Assembly: GCF_001894825.1 (NCBI RefSeq) | Contig: NZ_BCWY01000046.1 | Span: forward strand, 1 to 64,000 | Length of the DNA stretch: 64,000 bases | Direction: 5' to 3' | Source: Rhodococcus jostii NBRC 16295 | GTDB taxonomy: Bacteria; Actinomycetota; Actinomycetes; Mycobacteriales; Mycobacteriaceae | Shown here: piece by piece, positions 35,933 to 45,188 of the stretch | Position numbering within the stretch: position 1 is the stretch's first letter | Layout: the number at the start of each line of letters is the position of its first letter | Program-made: the position numbers and the translations under genes | The notes under the pieces: model-generated | Seen by the model: only the letters and a program-made list of their open reading frames with translations | Database searches by the model: none | Told to the model about the DNA's origin: nothing

Positions 35933-36943
35933 GTGACTACCTGGGCTCCCGACGTCCTCGGCGACGGATATCAACAGCTGACCATCCCTCTCGGGACCGA
36001 CCCCGACGGCGAGGGCGAGGTGAAGGCCACCCTGATCCGCTACCAGCCGGCGCAGGAGACGAAGAAGACCGGTCGCGCCGTGCTGTACGTCCACGGATTC
36101 ACCGACTACTTCTTCCAGAAACACCTCGCCGAGCACTTCGCCGAACAGGGTTACGCGTTCTTCGCGCTCGATCTCCGCAAGTGCGGGCGCTCGCTCGAAC
36201 CGGGGCAGACCGCGCACTTCGTCTCCGACCTCTCGCTGTACGACGCCGAATTGAACGAGGCGTTGCGAGTGGTCCGCGAACAGACCGGTGACGGCGAGGT
36301 CCTGCTGGTGGCGCACTCGACCGGCGGTCTGGTGCTGCCGCTGTGGCTGCATCGCCTCCAGCGCAAGTCCGGTGGCACCGCCGCCCTCGGCATCAGCGGG
36401 GTCATCCTCAACAGCCCGTGGTTCGATCTTCAGGGCCCGTCGTACCTGCGGAACGTCGGCACGGTGGCGGTCGACGCGGTCGGTCGCGTCAAGCGCAAGT
36501 CGATCATCCCGAAGACCGGTCTCGACACGTACGGCGTCAGCCTGCACGTCGAGGGCAACGGCATCTGGAACTACAACCTGGACTGGAAGCCGCTGAGCGG
36601 TTTCCCCGTCACGTTCGGGTGGCTGCGCGCGGTGCGCCGCGGGCACGCGCAGCTGCACCGGGGACTCGACATCGGTGTTCCCGCCCTGATCCTCCGGTCC
36701 AAGGCGTCGTACTTCGCCCCGCGATACGACCCCCGGGTCGACACGGCCGACGCCGTCCTCGACGTCCGGCAGATCGCGCGCTGGGCGGGATGCCTCGGCG
36801 ACCGCACCACGATCGTGCCCATCCCGGGCGCCCGGCACGACGTGTTCCTGTCCTCGGACGAGCCCCGCGCCCAGGCGTTCGCCGAGGTGGACCTCTGGCT
36901 CGACTGGCTGCACGGCCACAACTCTGCGGAGGCCACACGGTGA
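35933..36943 (+). CDS. Alpha/beta hydrolase, monoacylglycerol-lipase/S33 type
   Basis: 336 aa. [16 protein letters not shown] oxyanion region, nucleophile elbow [12 protein letters not shown] (AHSTGG), acid near [10 protein letters not shown] and His in [12 protein letters not shown]. Equivalent to the lysophospholipase-like gene upstream of mtr in mycobacteria (Rv2854 by synteny). GTG start at 35933 with a TAGATT-like -10 only ~7 bp upstream, suggesting a leaderless mRNA. Overlaps mtr by GTGA. Confidence 0.9.
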   Translation: MTTWAPDVLGDGYQQLTIPLGTDPDGEGEVKATLIRYQPAQETKKTGRAVLYVHGFTDYFFQKHLAEHFAEQGYAFFALDLRKCGRSLEPGQTAHFVSDLSLYDAELNEALRVVREQTGDGEVLLVAHSTGGLVLPLWLHRLQRKSGGTAALGISGVILNSPWFDLQGPSYLRNVGTVAVDAVGRVKRKSIIPKTGLDTYGVSLHVEGNGIWNYNLDWKPLSGFPVTFGWLRAVRRGHAQLHRGLDIGVPALILRSKASYFAPRYDPRVDTADAVLDVRQIARWAGCLGDRTTIVPIPGARHDVFLSSDEPRAQAFAEVDLWLDWLHGHNSAEATR

Positions 36944-38325
36944 CGCATTTCGATCTCGCCATCATCGGTTCGGGGTCCGGCAACTCGCTGCCCGACGACC
37001 GGTTCGCGGACAAGAAGATCGCGATCCTCGAGGAGGGCACGTACGGCGGAACGTGCCTCAACGTGGGCTGCATCCCGACCAAGATGTTCGTCTACGCCGC
37101 CGAGGTGGCCCGCACGGTCACGGGTTCCTCGAAGTACGGCATCGACGCGCAACTCGAGGGTGTGCGCTGGCCCGACATCGTGAAGCGGGTCTTCGGCCGC
37201 ATCGATCCGATCTCGGCCGGCGGGGAGCGCTACCGCGCGGAGGACAGCCCCAACACCACACTGTTCCGCGGGCACGCGACGTTCGTGGGACCGCGAACCC
37301 TCGACACCGGGACCGGGGAGGTCGTCACCGCGGATCAGGTGGTGATCGCCGCCGGGTCGCGACCGATCATTCCCGACGTGGTGCGCGAGTCGGGCGTGCG
37401 GTACTACACGAACGAGGACATCATGCGGCTGCCGGAGTTGCCGGAGCGCATGGTGATCATCGGTGCGGGATTCATCGCCGCCGAGTTCGCGCACGTGTTC
37501 TCCGCGCTGGGCACCCGGGTGTCGCTGATCGCGCGAAGTTCGCACCTGCTGCGGCACCTCGACGCGGACGTCTCCCGCCGGTTCACGGATCTGGCCCAGA
37601 GGAAATGGGATGTGCATCGCGGCCACGCCGTCGCGGCCGTGCGCCGGGACGCTGACGGGGTCGCGGTCGAACTCGAGGACGGCACCGTCGTCTCGGGTGA
37701 CGTGCTCCTGGTGGCGACCGGGCGGCAACCGAACGGGGACGCCCTCGGGGTCGCCGCCGGCGGTATCGACCTCGACGACGAGGGACGCGTCGTGGTCGAC
37801 GAATTCCAACGCACCAGTGCCGAAGGCGTTTTCGCGCTCGGCGACGTCTCCTCCCCCTTCCAGCTCAAGCACGTCGCCAATCACGAGGCGCGCGTCGTCC
37901 AGCACAATCTGCTGCAGGATGCGTGGAAGGACACCTCGGGGCTGCGCTCGACGGACCACCGGTTCGTTCCCGCGGCCGTGTTCACCGACCCGCAGATCGC
38001 GCACGTCGGGCTGACCGAGGCGGAGGCCCGGGAGGCCGGCTGGGACATCACGGTGAAGGTGCAGGCATACGGCGACGTCGCCTACGGGTGGGCCATGGAG
38101 GACGACGAGGGTCTCTGCAAGGTCATCGCCGAACGCGGCACCGGGCGACTGCTGGGTGCGCACGTGATCGGCGCCCAGGCGCCCACGGTGATCCAGCCGC
38201 TGATCCAGGCGATGAGCTTCGGCCAGACGGCGCAGCAGATGGCGCGGGGGCAGTACTGGATTCACCCGGGTCTGCCCGAGGTGGTCGAGAACGCTCTCCT
38301 CGGTCTCGACCTGCCGCCAGAGTGA
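36940..38325 (+). CDS. mtr: Mycothione reductase
   Basis: 461 aa pyridine nucleotide-disulfide oxidoreductase. FAD site [17 protein letters not shown] (the GSGSGN variant typical of Mtr), redox pair Cys39/Cys44 in [18 protein letters not shown] site [20 protein letters not shown], second FAD motif [11 protein letters not shown], and the C-terminal catalytic His/Glu in [16 protein letters not shown]. Keeps mycothiol reduced; an actinobacterial marker. GTG at 36940 overlaps the hydrolase stop. Confidence 0.95.
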   Translation: MTHFDLAIIGSGSGNSLPDDRFADKKIAILEEGTYGGTCLNVGCIPTKMFVYAAEVARTVTGSSKYGIDAQLEGVRWPDIVKRVFGRIDPISAGGERYRAEDSPNTTLFRGHATFVGPRTLDTGTGEVVTADQVVIAAGSRPIIPDVVRESGVRYYTNEDIMRLPELPERMVIIGAGFIAAEFAHVFSALGTRVSLIARSSHLLRHLDADVSRRFTDLAQRKWDVHRGHAVAAVRRDADGVAVELEDGTVVSGDVLLVATGRQPNGDALGVAAGGIDLDDEGRVVVDEFQRTSAEGVFALGDVSSPFQLKHVANHEARVVQHNLLQDAWKDTSGLRSTDHRFVPAAVFTDPQIAHVGLTEAEAREAGWDITVKVQAYGDVAYGWAMEDDEGLCKVIAERGTGRLLGAHVIGAQAPTVIQPLIQAMSFGQTAQQMARGQYWIHPGLPEVVENALLGLDLPPE

Positions 38326-38651
38326 CGGTCGCGAAGTCGGTCGCGCTGTTCGCCGTCGCCGCGCTGTTCGAGATCGGCGGCGCCTGGCTGGTCTGGCAGG
38401 GGGTCCGCGAGCACCGGGGCTGGATCTGGATCGGCGCCGGTGTGGCGGCGCTCGGGACGTACGGGTTCGTCGCGACGATGCAGCCGGACACAAACTTCGG
38501 CCGCATCCTCGCCGCGTACGGCGGGGTGTTCGTCGCGGGCTCGCTGATCTGGGGCATGGTGGCCGACGGGTTCCGGCCGGACCGTTGGGACGTGTCGGGT
38601 GCCCTGATCTGCCTGCTGGGTATGGCCGTCATCATGTACGCCCCACGCTGA
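38322..38651 (+). CDS. YnfA/UPF0060 family small membrane protein
   Basis: 109 aa, four TM segments ([69 protein letters not shown]) with the family's [11 protein letters not shown] and AAYGGVFV signatures. Related to small multidrug-resistance proteins, true function unsettled. GTG start at 38322 overlaps the mtr stop (GTGA). Confidence 0.9.
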   Translation: MTVAKSVALFAVAALFEIGGAWLVWQGVREHRGWIWIGAGVAALGTYGFVATMQPDTNFGRILAAYGGVFVAGSLIWGMVADGFRPDRWDVSGALICLLGMAVIMYAPR

Positions 38652-38675
38652 GCACGGTCGTGCCCGGCGTGGGGC
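38640..38675 (+). terminator. Terminator after the YnfA-like gene
   Basis: Arms GCCCCACGC (38640-38648) and GCGTGGGGC (38667-38675), with an inner GCAC/GTGC stem, followed 15 bp later by a T-rich stretch (GGTTTTTAG). Overlaps the gene's last codons and separates it from the convergent gene ending at 38706. Confidence 0.7.
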
Positions 38676-38705
38676 CGGATTTACCAGGTTTTTAGAGGCA
38701 GGGTT

Positions 38706-39272
38706 TCACCAGGGGCTGGTGCGGAGAACGATCTCGGTGGCCAGCTCGGCGGCCGCCGAGGCCGGAACGTTGGTGACGCCGTCGAGTTGCACGACGCGGA
38801 AGTCGGAGTAGACGAAGCGTCCGCTCGCGTCCGCCTCTGCGCGCCGGTCGGGGCTGGCGACCATGACGGTGGTGGGGAGTTCGACCGCCGGACAATCGGA
38901 TCCGCGCACCGCGCCCTGCGCGTCGGGTGCCGCCGGATGGCCTCGGTCGGCCACCACCAGGCTGGCGAAGCGGCCGAACTGTCGTGCCGCAAGCGACCAG
39001 GCCAGCTCGGCCCCTTCCCGGCTGCCGACGAGGTTCACCCACCCCACCTTCAGTTCGTCGAGCAGAGCCATGACCGTCGATTCGTCGAGACCGGTGATGT
39101 CCTCGGGCACGATCGTGCGCAGGTCCGAATTGTGCAGGCGCTCGCAGACGCCGTCGTAGACATCCGGTCCGTCGCCGGCCCCCGGGAGCAGGAGAACGGT
39201 GTGTTTGCTCGCCGGCCCGTCGATCCGGACCGTGCAGTTTCCATTTCCCACCGCCACGTGCGTCAGTTCCAT
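38706..39272 (-). CDS. Small alpha/beta-hydrolase-like protein
   Basis: 188 aa, shorter than usual hydrolases. HTVLLLPGAGDGPDVYDGVC resembles the oxyanion strand and VNLVGSREGAELAWSLAA the nucleophile elbow (GSREG, Ser then Arg instead of the usual residue). A catalytic acid or His is not obvious in the short C-terminal half, so it may be a non-enzymatic or reduced family member. Divergent from the GntR gene; the YtrA-type palindrome lies between them. Confidence 0.65.
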   Translation of the reverse strand: MELTHVAVGNGNCTVRIDGPASKHTVLLLPGAGDGPDVYDGVCERLHNSDLRTIVPEDITGLDESTVMALLDELKVGWVNLVGSREGAELAWSLAARQFGRFASLVVADRGHPAAPDAQGAVRGSDCPAVELPTTVMVASPDRRAEADASGRFVYSDFRVVQLDGVTNVPASAAAELATEIVLRTSPW

Positions 39273-39326
39273 GGCTAAAAACTACGCGATGGGGGACGTC
39301 TTGCGCTCGGACCTCCCTAGTTCTAT

Positions 39327-39350
39327 GGTTCATTACATGAGTAATGAACC
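39327..39350. promoter_or_regulatory. Palindromic operator for the YtrA-type GntR regulator
   Basis: GGTTCATTAC (39327-39336) and GTAATGAACC (39341-39350), perfect 10-bp arms around ATGA. It sits 24 bp upstream of the GntR start in the only AT-rich part of the divergent region. YtrA-subfamily operators are long palindromes beginning with GGT and ending with ACC, so autoregulation of the three-gene operon is likely. Confidence 0.8.
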
Positions 39351-39374
39351 GATCAACCGACGGGGCCGGCGTCG

Positions 39375-39737
39375 ATGATCGACAACGGCAGACCGCTGTT
39401 CCAGCAGATCGCGGAGCTCATCGAGAACTCGATCATCGACGGAACCCTTCCCGAGGACGGCCAGGTGCCGTCCACCAACGAGCTCGCCGCCTTCCACCGG
39501 ATCAACCCGGCGACCGCGGCCAAGGGACTGAACCAGCTCGTCGCCGACGGGATCCTCTACAAGAAGCGGGGAATCGGCATGTTCGTCACCTCCGGCGCCC
39601 GGAACGCGCTGCGCTTCCGGCGACGCGAGCGGTTCGCGCGCCAGTTCATCGATCCGCTCGTCACCGAGGCGGACAAACTCGGCGTCAGCATCGCGGAACT
39701 CAAGACCATGCTCAACCAACGGGAGGGAGCACGATGA
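39375..39737 (+). CDS. GntR-family regulator, YtrA subfamily
   Basis: 120 aa: an N-terminal winged HTH (PLFQQIAELIENSIIDGTLP; VPSTNELAAFHRINPATAAK; LVADGILYKKRGIGMFV) and a short ~45-residue helical tail, the architecture of YtrA regulators that control adjacent ABC transporters. Stop overlaps the ATPase start (ATGA). Confidence 0.93.
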   Translation: MIDNGRPLFQQIAELIENSIIDGTLPEDGQVPSTNELAAFHRINPATAAKGLNQLVADGILYKKRGIGMFVTSGARNALRFRRRERFARQFIDPLVTEADKLGVSIAELKTMLNQREGAR

Positions 39738-40654
39738 TCGGCACAGCGTTCGACACGAAGACGGTCGCCTCGGCGCGGGGCCTCGGCAAGCGATTCGGCG
39801 ACTTCGTCGCACTCGACGGGATCGATTTCTCCTTGCAGGAGAACAAGATATACGGCCTCCTCGGCCGTAACGGCGCCGGTAAGACCACACTCATGCAGAT
39901 CCTCACCGGCCAGGAGTTCCAGACTTGGGGCACGGTCGAGATCTTCGGGCAGGCTCCGCACGAGAATTCCCGGGTACTCACCGACGTCTGCTTCGTCAAG
40001 GAGAGCCAGAAGTACCCGGATGACTTCCGGGTCGGGCACGTCCTCAGGGCCGCGCGTCACCTGCTCCCCCACTGGGACGAGGAACTGGCGCAGACGCTTC
40101 TCAAGGACTTCGACCTGCCGGTATGCCGCAAGGTGAAGAAGCTGTCGCGGGGCATGACGTCGGCGCTCGGGGTGACGGTCGGTCTGGCCTCCCGGGCCCC
40201 GCTCACGCTGTTCGACGAGCCGTATCTGGGTCTCGACGCGGTGGCCCGGCACCTCTTCTACGACCGGCTCCTCGCCGACTACGCCGAACGCCCTCGCACG
40301 GTTGTGCTCTCCACCCACCTCATCGACGAGGTCAGCGACCTGATCGAACACGTGATCCTCATCGACAAGGGGCGGATCGTTCTCGACGAGGACGCCGACA
40401 CACTCCGCGGGGGCGCACTCGTCGTCTCCGGCCTGACGCAGCTGGTCGAGGACTTCACGTCGAACAAGACTGTCCTGCACCGCGAATCGCTGGGCAATCA
40501 CGCACGGGCAACCGTGCAGACCACCCTGTCGGATCTCGAACGGAACCGGGCGGTGGACGACGGTCTGCGGTTCGAACCGCTCAGCCTTCAGCAACTCGTG
40601 GTCCGCAGCACCACGTCCACCGAGACCACGGCCACCAAGGAGGATGCACGATGA
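39734..40654 (+). CDS. ABC transporter ATP-binding protein (YtrB-like)
   Basis: 306 aa. Walker A LLGRNGAGKTTLMQILTG, signature KKLSRGMTSALGV (slightly degenerate), Walker B PLTLFDEPYLGLDAV, switch His STHLIDEVSDL. YtrB-like ATPases have this degenerate LSRGM signature. Likely exports an antibiotic or cell-wall-active compound with the following permease. Confidence 0.9.
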   Translation: MIGTAFDTKTVASARGLGKRFGDFVALDGIDFSLQENKIYGLLGRNGAGKTTLMQILTGQEFQTWGTVEIFGQAPHENSRVLTDVCFVKESQKYPDDFRVGHVLRAARHLLPHWDEELAQTLLKDFDLPVCRKVKKLSRGMTSALGVTVGLASRAPLTLFDEPYLGLDAVARHLFYDRLLADYAERPRTVVLSTHLIDEVSDLIEHVILIDKGRIVLDEDADTLRGGALVVSGLTQLVEDFTSNKTVLHRESLGNHARATVQTTLSDLERNRAVDDGLRFEPLSLQQLVVRSTTSTETTATKEDAR

Positions 40655-41349
40655 CGAACCGGGTCCTGACCGTCTCCCGCATTCACACCGTCGCCTGGCC
40701 CCTGCTCGTCGCCTGGCCGCTGGGCATACTGATCGCGTCGTTCACGATCGGTGCCGCCATCTTCGCGATGGTCGGCGACACCGGCAGCGACACCAACTTC
40801 ACCGGTGGCGTCTTCTCACTGTTCGGATTCGCGCTGGTGTTCTACCTGCAGGCCATGACGCAGACGTTCCCGTTCGCCCTGGGAATGAGCGTCACCCGAC
40901 GCGACTACTTCGCGGCCACCCTGCTGGTCGCCGCGGTGCAGGTGGTCGTGTTCGGGGTGCTGCTCTACGAGCTGTCGCTGATCGAGGAGGCCACCGGCGG
41001 CTGGGGTGTGGGGATGCGGATGTTCGCGATTCCCCACTACTTCACCTCCGCACCGGTGATTCAGCTGGCCACGTACTTCGCCTTCCTGGCACTGACCGCG
41101 GCGGCCGGAATGTTCCTGGGCGCACTGCATCACCGGTGGCGGGTGGTGGGGCTCTTCACACTCGGCGTCGGAACCCTGCTCGCCGCAGGCGCCGCCGCGT
41201 TCGTGATCACGTGGCAGAAGTGGTGGCCGGACATCGGCCACTGGTTCACCGACGTGCCCCGGTCGGTGCCGATGGTGTGGCTGCCGGCGCTGGTCGCGGC
41301 GGCGGGAATCACCGCGGCGTGGGCGATCCTCCGCCGCGCGACGGCCTAA
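40651..41349 (+). CDS. ABC transporter permease of the YtrA-type operon
   Basis: 232 aa, six TM segments ([103 protein letters not shown]). No known domain beyond this. ATG overlaps the ATPase stop. Its TAA and the cobQ TAG on the other strand overlap (41346-41349). Confidence 0.85.
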   Translation: MTNRVLTVSRIHTVAWPLLVAWPLGILIASFTIGAAIFAMVGDTGSDTNFTGGVFSLFGFALVFYLQAMTQTFPFALGMSVTRRDYFAATLLVAAVQVVVFGVLLYELSLIEEATGGWGVGMRMFAIPHYFTSAPVIQLATYFAFLALTAAAGMFLGALHHRWRVVGLFTLGVGTLLAAGAAAFVITWQKWWPDIGHWFTDVPRSVPMVWLPALVAAAGITAAWAILRRATA

Positions 41350-42884
41350 CGTCCCAGATCCGACGAAATAGCAGGGAGGCCCTGCGGGGCGCCGGCGCCG
41401 ATCAGCGCCTCGAGGACGCCGAGATCGAGATTCTGTTCCACCAAGTCTGCGAGCAGGTCGAGTTGAGCGGTCCGGATCGCGGCGACGTCCGTGTCCGGGG
41501 CGGTGACGAAGCCGGTTCTCCCCGCGTGTTCGGCCACGTCGTCCAGCAGGATCCGGCGAAAGCGGTCGGTCTCCAGGAGACCGTGCCAGTGCGTGCCGTA
41601 GACGGCGCCGCGGATGCTGCCTTCCGCGGCGCCGCTGCTCGCGTGGAGCAGCGGTGCGTCGCCGTTGCGCCGGACCCGGCCGTGATGGATCTCGTACCCG
41701 GACACCGGGACTCCGTAGGCGTTGCCGCGCACCTGCGCGAGCACCTTATCCGGCGCGAATTCCACCTCGAGGTCGAGCAGTCCGAGCCCGGTCACCGCAC
41801 CGCGGCCGGATTCGACGTCGTCGACGATCACGGATCCGAGCATCTGGTAGCCGCCGCAGACGCCGAGCACCGGGCCGCCGCGTTTCGCGTGTGCCACGAT
41901 CGCGTCGGCGATGCCGTTGCGGCGCAACCACTCCAGATCCGACACCGTCGACTTGCTGCCGGGCAGAACGATCAGGTCGGTGTCCTCGAGCCGGGACGGA
42001 TCGGTGACCCAGCGCACCGACACCCCCGGCTCGCACGCGAGCGCCTCGACGTCCGTCGAATTCGAGATGCGGGGCAGGCGGACGGCCGCCACGCGCAACC
42101 AGTCGTCGCCGACCGGGGGTGCCGGACGCCCGACCGGTGCGTCCCCGACCACGCCGAGCGAATCCTCCGCGTCGAGCCACAGGTCCTCGGCGAAGGGAAC
42201 CACACCGAGCGTCGGGCGTCCCGTCATCGCCGTCAACTGCTCGAGACCCGGCGCGAGCAGCGACACGTCGCCGCGGAACTTGTTGATCACGAATCCCGCG
42301 ATCAGCGCCTGGTCCTCCGGTGCGAGGACGGCCACGGTGCCGAACAGGTGGGCCAGTACCCCGCCGCGGTCGATGTCGCCGACGACGATCACCGGGAGGT
42401 CGGCGGCCCGGGCGAGTCCCATGTTCGCCAGGTCCGTGGCACGCAGGTTGATCTCGGCGGGAGAGCCGGCCCCCTCGCAGATCACCACGTCGTACTCGGC
42501 GCGCAGCGACTGCAGTTCCTCGGCGACCACCGTGCGCAGGTGCTCGCGGTGCTCGATGTAGTCGCGGGCGCCGACGGACGTGACCGCGCGGCCGCGCACC
42601 ACCAGTTGCGACGTGCGGTCGCTGCCCGGTTTCAGCAGCACGGGATTGAAGCGGACGCTCGGCGCGAGTCCGCAGGCCGCGGCCTGCAGGGCCTGCGCGC
42701 GGCCGATCTCGCCCCCGTCGAGCGTGACGACGGAGTTGTTCGACATGTTCTGCGCCTTGAACGGCGCCACCCGGACACCGCGCCGCGCCAGCATCCGGCA
42801 CAGCCCCGCCACGAGCACACTCTTGCCGGCGTCGGACGTGGTGCCGGCGACGAGCAGGGCGCCCTTCCACCGGCTCTCGTTCAA
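41346..42884 (-). CDS. cobQ: Cobyric acid synthase
   Basis: 512 aa. N-terminal P-loop domain [19 protein letters not shown], then [14 protein letters not shown]-terminal glutamine amidotransferase with nucleophile in [11 protein letters not shown] and catalytic [11 protein letters not shown]. Adds four amides to the corrin ring. Start is probably TTG at 42884, overlapping the map stop (TTGA); upstream codons belong to a non-family stretch. The cob operon at 28-33 kb supplies earlier steps. Confidence 0.93.
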   Translation of the reverse strand: MNESRWKGALLVAGTTSDAGKSVLVAGLCRMLARRGVRVAPFKAQNMSNNSVVTLDGGEIGRAQALQAAACGLAPSVRFNPVLLKPGSDRTSQLVVRGRAVTSVGARDYIEHREHLRTVVAEELQSLRAEYDVVICEGAGSPAEINLRATDLANMGLARAADLPVIVVGDIDRGGVLAHLFGTVAVLAPEDQALIAGFVINKFRGDVSLLAPGLEQLTAMTGRPTLGVVPFAEDLWLDAEDSLGVVGDAPVGRPAPPVGDDWLRVAAVRLPRISNSTDVEALACEPGVSVRWVTDPSRLEDTDLIVLPGSKSTVSDLEWLRRNGIADAIVAHAKRGGPVLGVCGGYQMLGSVIVDDVESGRGAVTGLGLLDLEVEFAPDKVLAQVRGNAYGVPVSGYEIHHGRVRRNGDAPLLHASSGAAEGSIRGAVYGTHWHGLLETDRFRRILLDDVAEHAGRTGFVTAPDTDVAAIRTAQLDLLADLVEQNLDLGVLEALIGAGAPQGLPAISSDLGR

Positions 42885-43738
42885 GGCAGGGTGAGGATCT
42901 CGTTGCCGGTCTCGGTGACCACGATGGTGTGCTCGAACTGAGCCGTCCACTTGCGGTCCTTCGTGACCACGGTCCAGTCGTCTTCCCAGATCTCCCAGCC
43001 GATGTCGCCGAGGTTGATCATCGGTTCGATCGTGAACACCATCCCCGGTTCGATCACCGTGTCCACGGAGGGCTCGTCGTAGTGGAGGATGACGAGACCG
43101 TTGTGGAACGTGGTGCCGATGCCGTGTCCGGTGAAGTCGCGGACCACGCCGTAGCCGAATCGGTGCGCGTACGACTCGATCACGCGGCCGATGACGTTGA
43201 GCGCGCGACCCGGTTTGACGGCCTTGATGGCGCGCATCGTCGCCTCGTGAGTGCGCTCCACCAGCAACCGGTTCTCCTCGCTCACGTCCCCCGCGAGGAA
43301 CGTGGCGTTGGTGTCGCCGTGCACGCCGCCGATGTACGCGGTGACGTCGATGTTGACGATGTCACCGTCCTGGATCACGGTCGAGTCGGGGATGCCGTGA
43401 CAGATCACCTCGTTGAGCGACGTGCAGCACGACTTGGGGAAACTCTTGTAGCCGAGCGTCGACGGATAGGCGCCGTGATCGATCATGTACTCGTGCGCGA
43501 TCCGGTCGAGTTCGTCGGTGGTGACGCCGGGCGCCACCGCCTTACCTGCCTCCTGCAGGGCCTGCGCGGCGATCTTGCTCGCCACCCGCATGGCCTCGAT
43601 GGTCTCGGGGGTCTGCACCCACGGCTCGTTGCCTTCCTTCGCCGTGGGCTTCCACGCGTACTCGGGACGCTCGATGCCCGCCGGTACGGCGAGGACGGGA
43701 GACACGGTTCCGGGGCTCAGTGCTGTGCGGACAGACAT
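42881..43738 (-). CDS. map: Methionine aminopeptidase, type I (MapB-like)
   Basis: 285 aa. Metal ligands visible: two Asp in [20 protein letters not shown], His in [11 protein letters not shown], Glu in [11 protein letters not shown] and Glu in AQFEHTIVV. The ~40-residue N-terminal extension with Pro-rich segments is typical of the mycobacterial MapB form. Removes initiator Met. Followed by cobQ with overlapping stop/start. Confidence 0.95.
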   Translation of the reverse strand: MSVRTALSPGTVSPVLAVPAGIERPEYAWKPTAKEGNEPWVQTPETIEAMRVASKIAAQALQEAGKAVAPGVTTDELDRIAHEYMIDHGAYPSTLGYKSFPKSCCTSLNEVICHGIPDSTVIQDGDIVNIDVTAYIGGVHGDTNATFLAGDVSEENRLLVERTHEATMRAIKAVKPGRALNVIGRVIESYAHRFGYGVVRDFTGHGIGTTFHNGLVILHYDEPSVDTVIEPGMVFTIEPMINLGDIGWEIWEDDWTVVTKDRKWTAQFEHTIVVTETGNEILTLP

Positions 43739-43798
43739 GGGTACCAGGTTAGACCCGTGCGCGGCCCGGGCGCGTCCGGACCCGTCGTGCGAACGGCG

Positions 43799-44506
43799 TC
43801 ACTCCCGGAGTGTGGTGAGGAACGCGATCCGGTCGCCGCGGTAGAGGGAACGCACTCGCTCGATCGGGATGCCGTCGGTGTCGAGCGAGACGCGGTGCAG
43901 GCGCAGCATCGGCATCGCGGTGGTCGAGTCGAGCAGGGCGGCCTCCCGCGGGGACGCCAGCACGGTCTCGATCCGCTCGGTCGCCGACGCGAACACCACG
44001 CCCGTCTCGCGGATCGCGGCGTACAGCGACGTGCCCGGATCGAAACTGCGCGCCATCTCCGCGAACCGGTCGGCGGGCAGGTGGGTGCTCTCGAGGCCGA
44101 TCTTCTCGTCGTCGGCGAGCAGGACGCGTTCGAGGTGGATCACCGGCGCCCCGACCGCGAGGCCGAGCGCCTCGGCGAGGTCCGCGTCCGCCCCGAGTTC
44201 CTCGAACGCAACCAGTTCACGTCCGGGCACCCGGCCCTGACTGACCGCACCCTCGGTGTAGGACTTCAGCGACAGCGGCTGGACGAGCTTGGGGCTGGCG
44301 ACGACGGTGCCGCGGCCGCGACGCTCGACGCGACCCTCGACCAGCAGTTCGTGGATCGCCTGCCGCACCGTCTCCCGGGACACCGTGCACCTCACGGCCA
44401 GTTCCCGCTCCGCCGGAACGGGATCCCCCACCTCGAGTTCGGCCAGGATCGCCTCGAGTTCGGTGCGGACCCGGTAGTACTTGGGGACGTTCGGCGTCTC
44501 CGTCAT
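43799..44506 (-). CDS. GntR/HutC-family regulator, PhnF-like
   Basis: 235 aa. N-terminal winged HTH (VPAERELAVRCTVSRETVRQ; LLVEGRVERRGRGTVVA) and C-terminal UTRA ligand domain (residues ~75-230, LRLHRVSLDTDGIPIERVR ending). PhnF is the HutC-type repressor of phosphonate genes in mycobacteria. ATG at 44506 overlaps the stop of the HD-domain gene (ATGA). Its probable operators are at 45083 and 45130. Confidence 0.85.
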   Translation of the reverse strand: MTETPNVPKYYRVRTELEAILAELEVGDPVPAERELAVRCTVSRETVRQAIHELLVEGRVERRGRGTVVASPKLVQPLSLKSYTEGAVSQGRVPGRELVAFEELGADADLAEALGLAVGAPVIHLERVLLADDEKIGLESTHLPADRFAEMARSFDPGTSLYAAIRETGVVFASATERIETVLASPREAALLDSTTAMPMLRLHRVSLDTDGIPIERVRSLYRGDRIAFLTTLRE

Positions 44507-45060
44507 CGCGTGGCTATCACCGTCTGCCGCACTCGGCGCGCGACGGCGATCACGTCGTCGACGGTCGGAGTCTGAGTCCCGGGGACTTTCGCGGCGTCGT
44601 CGTAGCGCCGGAGCCGGACGGCGTCGGGCCAGTACGGGTGGCCGGTGAACGCGGCGTCCACGGCGGCGCCGCCCTGGACTTCCAGTGTCGTCACCGATTG
44701 CGCGGAGAGGGTTGCCGCATAACCGGATTCGGTGGCGACGAGATACCGCTTGGCGGCGACATGCGCCCCGGCGAGCCATCCGACCCGCGCCCCGAAGCGC
44801 GGGGTGAGCCAGTCGCGCGCCTCGCGGTCGTGCGCACAATCGGCCGGCAATCCGAGTGCGGGGCTGCGGGCGATGTCGTGCAGCGCGGCGGCGAGGACCA
44901 GCTCGTCGTCGGCGCCGTCGTCCATCGCCCGCCCCGCGGATTGGAGGGCGTGGTCGAGTTCGTCGATCGCCTCCCCGTCGTAGACGTCGCGCAGCGACCG
45001 CAGCGCCGCTGCAGTATCGATCAGCACGGACTCCCCGGACCCGATGCGGTCGTCGTTCAT
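44503..45060 (-). CDS. HD-domain oxygenase of phosphonate degradation (PhnZ-like)
   Basis: 185 aa. It matches the phosphonate-operon HD family: DVYDGEAIDELDHALQSA resembles the PhnZ substrate helix, with Tyr27 and Glu30. Six candidate diiron ligands are present: His37, His61-Asp62 (ALHDIARS), His78, His100 (GAHVAAKRYL, also Lys104) and an Asp at ~154 (LRRYDDAAK). PhnZ cleaves 2-amino-1-hydroxyethylphosphonate to glycine and phosphate; the hydroxylase PhnY is absent here. First gene of the minus-strand unit with the GntR gene. Confidence 0.78.
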   Translation of the reverse strand: MNDDRIGSGESVLIDTAAALRSLRDVYDGEAIDELDHALQSAGRAMDDGADDELVLAAALHDIARSPALGLPADCAHDREARDWLTPRFGARVGWLAGAHVAAKRYLVATESGYAATLSAQSVTTLEVQGGAAVDAAFTGHPYWPDAVRLRRYDDAAKVPGTQTPTVDDVIAVARRVRQTVIATR

Positions 45061-45082
45061 GCGGCAGAGCGTACCCGAAAAA

Positions 45083-45094
45083 TGGTCTATACCA
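45083..45094. promoter_or_regulatory. PhnF-type operator, site 1
   Basis: TGGTCTATACCA (reads TGGTATAGACCA on the minus strand), located 22 bp before the HD-gene start. The minus-strand reading matches what I recall as the M. smegmatis PhnF site. Confidence 0.75.
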
Positions 45095-45129
45095 ATTGTT
45101 CACCGGCTGTTCTCCTCACGGTGGCCCAA

Positions 45130-45141
45130 TGGTCTAGACCA
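45130..45141. promoter_or_regulatory. PhnF-type operator, site 2
   Basis: TGGTCTAGACCA, a perfect 12-bp palindrome centred 47 bp from site 1 and 48 bp before the binding-protein ATG. The pair positions one operator per divergent promoter. Confidence 0.78.
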
Positions 45142-45188
45142 AACGGCAAGCTTCCTCGCACAGTCCCCCTCATCGTCAGGAGCACGCC

